Below, one piece after another: positions 5,989-7,569 of a DNA stretch of 7,569 nucleotides. The notes beneath the pieces were generated by a model, which made no database searches, was not told the DNA's origin, and saw only the letters and a list, made by a program, of their open reading frames with translations. The number at the start of each line of letters is the position of its first letter. Within the stretch, counting starts at the first letter, position 1. The stretch is from Pseudomonadota bacterium (GTDB taxonomy: Bacteria > Myxococcota_A > Polyangia > Polyangiales > Ga0077539), in contig JAEYZO010000068.1 of NCBI GenBank assembly GCA_023428035.1, forward strand, positions 1 to 7,569, in the 5' to 3' direction. The position numbers and the translations under genes are program-made.

Positions 5989-6861
5989 TCAGTAGTTGAT
6001 GAACGCGGGCCGGGCGGTGAAGGTGAAGGCCGCGCTGATCTGGGTGCAGTTGCCCTCGGCGTTGGGCGCGAGGTCGGTGTTGGCCCGCACGGCGCGGGTG
6101 GCGACCTCGTAGACCGAGGTCTGGATGTTCAGCCCGCCGGCGATCATGGCGATCTCCTCGGCCACGAGGCCGCCGCCGATGACGCCCTCGACGTTGCCCT
6201 CCTCCGAGAGCCGCAGGCGCACCCGGGCGTCGTGCACGTTGAGGGTGAAGCGCGCGTCGAGGATCGACACCGGGAGGGTCAGCTCGAAGGGCCCGGCTTC
6301 GATCACGCCGTCGCGCACCGCGGCCTCGACGCGGCCCGCGACGGGGCCCGGCGCCGAGGCGAAGGTCATCCCCTGCACGATGCGCTGGTCGGCGCCCACC
6401 CGGGGCATCCCCGTGAGGATGCGGAAGGTGACCGCGACGCAGCCGTCGCTGCGCCAGTCGTCGAGGCCCTCGAAGGTGACCCCGAGGAGCACCTGGCCGT
6501 TGTTGATGGCCCCCTGCAACAGCGGGTCGATGGCGTTGTTGGTGGCGCCGTCGATGAGTCGAAAGAGGGTGCCTGCCTGGTTGTCGACGCCGCGCCGGCC
6601 GTCGGGGTCGGTGAAGTCCCGACGGAAGCAGCTCCCGACGTCCTGGCCGGTGGAGGTGACGCCGTCGAGGTCGAAGCCCGGCGACGTGAGGGTCATGGTG
6701 TCGCCGCGCTCGAAGTGCAGGGTGGTCATCACCACCGAGGGCGCCGCGCCGGCGTCGAGGGACCGCTCGCAGCCCGTGGGGCCCGCGGGCGAGCCGTCGC
6801 CTCCGCAGCCCGCGAGGGCGAGGCCCGCGGCGAGGGCGAGCGTCGCGAGGCGGTGGGTCAC
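5989..6861 (-). CDS. Predicted lipoprotein of unknown function, coupled to the DUF1552 gene
   Basis: A 290-residue exported protein. Residues 1-19 are a lipoprotein signal peptide: THR, an Ala/Leu core, and the lipobox LAGC with Cys19, followed by GGDGSPAGP as a flexible linker. The mature part has four further cysteines (31, 78, 141, 272), which could form two disulfides. Two acidic turns, DLDG at 64-67 and DPDGRRGVDN at 85-94, look like metal-binding or turn motifs often seen in myxobacterial lipoproteins (from memory, not a search). The rest alternates hydrophobic and polar residues, suggesting a beta-rich fold. The start is GTG at 6859-6861, supported by the signal peptide and by its overlap with the TGA (6860-6858) of the gene upstream; GGCGGGAT at 6868-6875 on the minus strand may be its ribosome binding site. 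The frame stays open further upstream, inside the DUF1552 gene, but that part is a shadow. I do not recognise a named family. Confidence 0.8.
   Translation of the reverse strand: MTHRLATLALAAGLALAGCGGDGSPAGPTGCERSLDAGAAPSVVMTTLHFERGDTMTLTSPGFDLDGVTSTGQDVGSCFRRDFTDPDGRRGVDNQAGTLFRLIDGATNNAIDPLLQGAINNGQVLLGVTFEGLDDWRSDGCVAVTFRILTGMPRVGADQRIVQGMTFASAPGPVAGRVEAAVRDGVIEAGPFELTLPVSILDARFTLNVHDARVRLRLSEEGNVEGVIGGGLVAEEIAMIAGGLNIQTSVYEVATRAVRANTDLAPNAEGNCTQISAAFTFTARPAFINY
6858..6861 (-). other. GTGA stop/start overlap between the DUF1552 and lipoprotein genes
   Basis: On the minus strand the four bases GTGA hold both the GTG start of the lipoprotein (6861-6859) and the TGA stop of the DUF1552 gene (6860-6858). 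Such 4-nt overlaps usually mean translational coupling, so the two proteins are probably made together. Confidence 0.75.
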
Positions 6862-7569
6862 GCGACGATCCCGCCGATGGTGTCGGTCACGCGGCCGGGG
6901 CCGACGCCGAAGTCCGCGGCGCGCACGTCCATCGCCTGCATGAGGGTGAGGGTCACGCGGCTCGCGTTCTCGCCCCGGGACTTGTAGTGGATCCCCTGCC
7001 GGAGCACTCCGTTGCAGCCCCCCGCGATGAGGATGGGGTAGTTCTCCAGCAGGTGCGCCTTCGCGTAGGAGGTGTCGCTGGTGCCCACCACCGCGCAGTG
7101 GTCGAGCAGCGTGCCGTCGCCCTCGCGCACGCCGCGCAGCGCCGACACGAAGTACGCGAAGTCGTGCATGATGAGCCGGGTGATGGCGGCGACCTGGGGC
7201 TGCTCGCCGGGCTCGTCGTGGGTGAGCTGGTGGTGCCCCGAGGGCGCGCCGTCGAAGAGCAGGTTGCTCACGGGCTGCGAGTACGCGAAGAAGAACACCC
7301 GGGTCTGGTCGCAGGCGAGGGCCATCGCGACGAGGTCGCTCATCACCCGCGAGACCTCGCGCATCTGGGGGCGGCCGTTCACGTCGGGGTACTCGGCCAT
7401 GGGCTCGGCGGGGCGCATGCACGCCGCGAGGTTGGGCGGGTCGGCCTCGAGCCTCTGGATGCGCTGCTCCAGCCCGCGCACGCCCTCGAGGTGCTGGTCG
7501 AGGCGCACGCGGTCGGCCGCGCCGAGGCGGTCGCGCAGGCGCGCGGCCTGGCCGCCCACGGCGTCGAGC
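6858..7569 (-). CDS. DUF1552 domain-containing protein, C-terminal part (5' end outside window)
   Basis: The last 236 codons of a larger gene are present; the frame stays open through the right edge (the residues before 7559 read LDAV), so the GTG at 7559 is internal, not the start. The visible part begins with a charged helical stretch (RLRDRLGAADRVRLDQHLEG), as in the middle of DUF1552 proteins, which are usually more than 400 residues and often carry a Tat-type signal. It continues with SDLVAMALACDQTRVFFF, then GHHQLTHD and a segment VVGTSDTSYAKAHLLENYPILIAGG, which resembles the metal-site region of the DUF1501/alkaline-phosphatase-like superfamily. The role is unknown; these proteins are common in Myxococcota and Planctomycetota, typically beside DUF1588/DUF1592 genes, which may lie beyond the right edge. 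Its TGA overlaps the GTG of the next lipoprotein gene. Confidence 0.85.
   Translation of the reverse strand, partial: LDAVGGQAARLRDRLGAADRVRLDQHLEGVRGLEQRIQRLEADPPNLAACMRPAEPMAEYPDVNGRPQMREVSRVMSDLVAMALACDQTRVFFFAYSQPVSNLLFDGAPSGHHQLTHDEPGEQPQVAAITRLIMHDFAYFVSALRGVREGDGTLLDHCAVVGTSDTSYAKAHLLENYPILIAGGCNGVLRQGIHYKSRGENASRVTLTLMQAMDVRAADFGVGPGRVTDTIGGIVA

Noticed and set aside
6862..7422. N-terminal extension of the 290-residue lipoprotein upstream to 7422
   Set aside because: The extension lies inside the DUF1552 gene in another frame and is Arg-rich; the lipoprotein signal peptide begins at 6861.

Overview
The window is about 7.6 kb of very GC-rich, densely coding bacterial DNA. Codon third positions are almost all G or C. 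Two predicted lipoproteins, one with an Asp-Val-Pro repeat linker and Cys-rich modules, plus a DUF1552 protein and a four-Cys DksA-type protein, suggest a Myxococcota (delta-proteobacterial, Polyangiales/Sandaracinus-like) chromosome. This placement is inference from gene content and composition, not a database match.

Layout from left to right. Positions 1-97 may hold the last codons of a plus-strand gene. Positions 87-2146 carry three minus-strand genes, transcribed in the order SDR oxidoreductase (2146-1331), DksA-type RNA polymerase-binding factor (1248-880) and Bpt/ATE-type aminoacyl-tRNA-protein transferase (830-87). A 185-bp divergent gap separates the SDR gene from a plus-strand gene (2332-4308) for a large secreted lipoprotein with a metzincin-like zinc-protease motif. 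That gene ends 3 nt from the stop codon of the minus-strand malQ (5931-4312). Upstream of malQ on the same strand are a 290-residue lipoprotein (6861-5989) and the C-terminal part of a DUF1552 protein (from beyond 7569 to 6858), joined by a 4-nt GTGA stop/start overlap.

Functionally the window mixes housekeeping and cell-surface genes. DksA (ppGpp-linked transcription control) followed by Bpt (N-degron tagging) is a plausible short stress/proteostasis operon. MalQ (alpha-1,4-glucan rearrangement) stands apart from other glycogen genes. The DUF1552-lipoprotein pair is a translationally coupled export/surface unit of unknown function. I found no mobile element, CRISPR array, tRNA or rRNA, and no clear undescribed defence-type system. 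The items most worth a second look are the modular metzincin-like lipoprotein, the coupled DUF1552-lipoprotein pair, and the overlapping inverted repeats in the dksA leader.
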